Shown piece after piece: positions 62,634 to 64,000 of a stretch of DNA of 64,000 nt. This DNA comes from Acinetobacter bohemicus ANC 3994 (GTDB taxonomy: Bacteria; Pseudomonadota; Gammaproteobacteria; Pseudomonadales; Moraxellaceae). The stretch covers positions 62,001-126,000 of the forward strand of contig NZ_KB849166.1 in the NCBI RefSeq assembly GCF_000367925.1, in the 5' to 3' direction. Position 1 is the first letter of the stretch, and each line of letters begins with the position of its first letter. The notes below the pieces were generated by a model. That model was given only the letters and a program-made list of their open reading frames with translations. It was not told the origin of the DNA and did not search any database. Position numbers and translations under genes: made by a program.

Positions 62634-64000
<1,367 letters not shown>

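Overview
This window looks like chromosome of an Acinetobacter species. The evidence is low GC content, a divergent alkane hydroxylase/AraC regulator pair of the alkM-alkR type, a compact rRNA operon end, and the overall style of the proteins. It is mostly core genome: about 55 protein genes, the 3' half of a 23S gene and a 5S gene. There is no prophage, CRISPR array, tRNA gene or defence island. The mobile DNA is one intact IS5-family (IS427-type) element, one decayed IS630-type transposase and two copies of a short non-coding element that looks like a MITE.

Layout. 1-2.2 kb: end of an AraC regulator, gcvH, an MFS transporter. 2.3-6.7 kb: a solitary pilU, then a DAHP synthase gene read leftward from a leader with an aromatic leader peptide and attenuator, back to back with tyrB. 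7-12.5 kb: frmA-type dehydrogenase, a phospholipase D lipoprotein, a methyltransferase, a UDG-fold glycosylase and an SGNH hydrolase. 12.5-17.5 kb: a leftward acyl-CoA catabolism operon (acyl-CoA dehydrogenase, APH-like kinase, histidine phosphatase, SDR) with a divergent LysR gene. 17.8-24 kb: thermonuclease, nitroreductase, fumC behind a Fur-like box, an unusual GalE-like protein and a complete tusDCBE sulfur relay. 24-30.7 kb: cidR/cidA/lrgB, then a cobalamin nucleotide-loop operon led by a 2H phosphoesterase, then ybaK. 31-37 kb: dctA-like symporter, alkM/alkR, lpxB. 37-41.5 kb: a Fur-boxed TonB receptor followed by a DUF3649-PepSY-DUF3325 ferric siderophore reduction cassette. 41.6-48.9 kb: TSUP permease, a second DAHP synthase, a PTP-like protein, ispF, NUDIX, dadA behind a tandem glycine riboswitch, and a TenA/PqqC-fold protein. 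49-55 kb: the IS, a diguanylate cyclase, aroC-prmB and small secreted proteins. 55-61.8 kb: an ABC1 kinase, a paired acyl-CoA dehydrogenase operon, GNAT, a DJ-1/PfpI protein and a lytic transglycosylase. 62.3-64 kb: 5S and 23S rRNA on the minus strand.

The two most interesting signals are non-coding. (1) Upstream of the first DAHP synthase the minus strand encodes an 18-residue peptide with a Tyr-Tyr-Phe-Trp-Gln-Phe run. It is followed by five alternating GGCAA/TTGCC arms and a terminator, in a layout that fits classical ribosome-stalling attenuation by aromatic amino acids. (2) Two copies of a 305-342 bp element with 18-bp imperfect terminal inverted repeats each sit inside a rho-independent terminator hairpin between convergent genes. 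Each is flanked by an 11-bp direct repeat, and joining the flanks across one repeat rebuilds the hairpin. This suggests a terminator-targeting MITE. Shared pathways are also visible: three shikimate/aromatic genes plus tyrB, iron-responsive loci with Fur-like boxes, and several acyl-CoA degradation genes.
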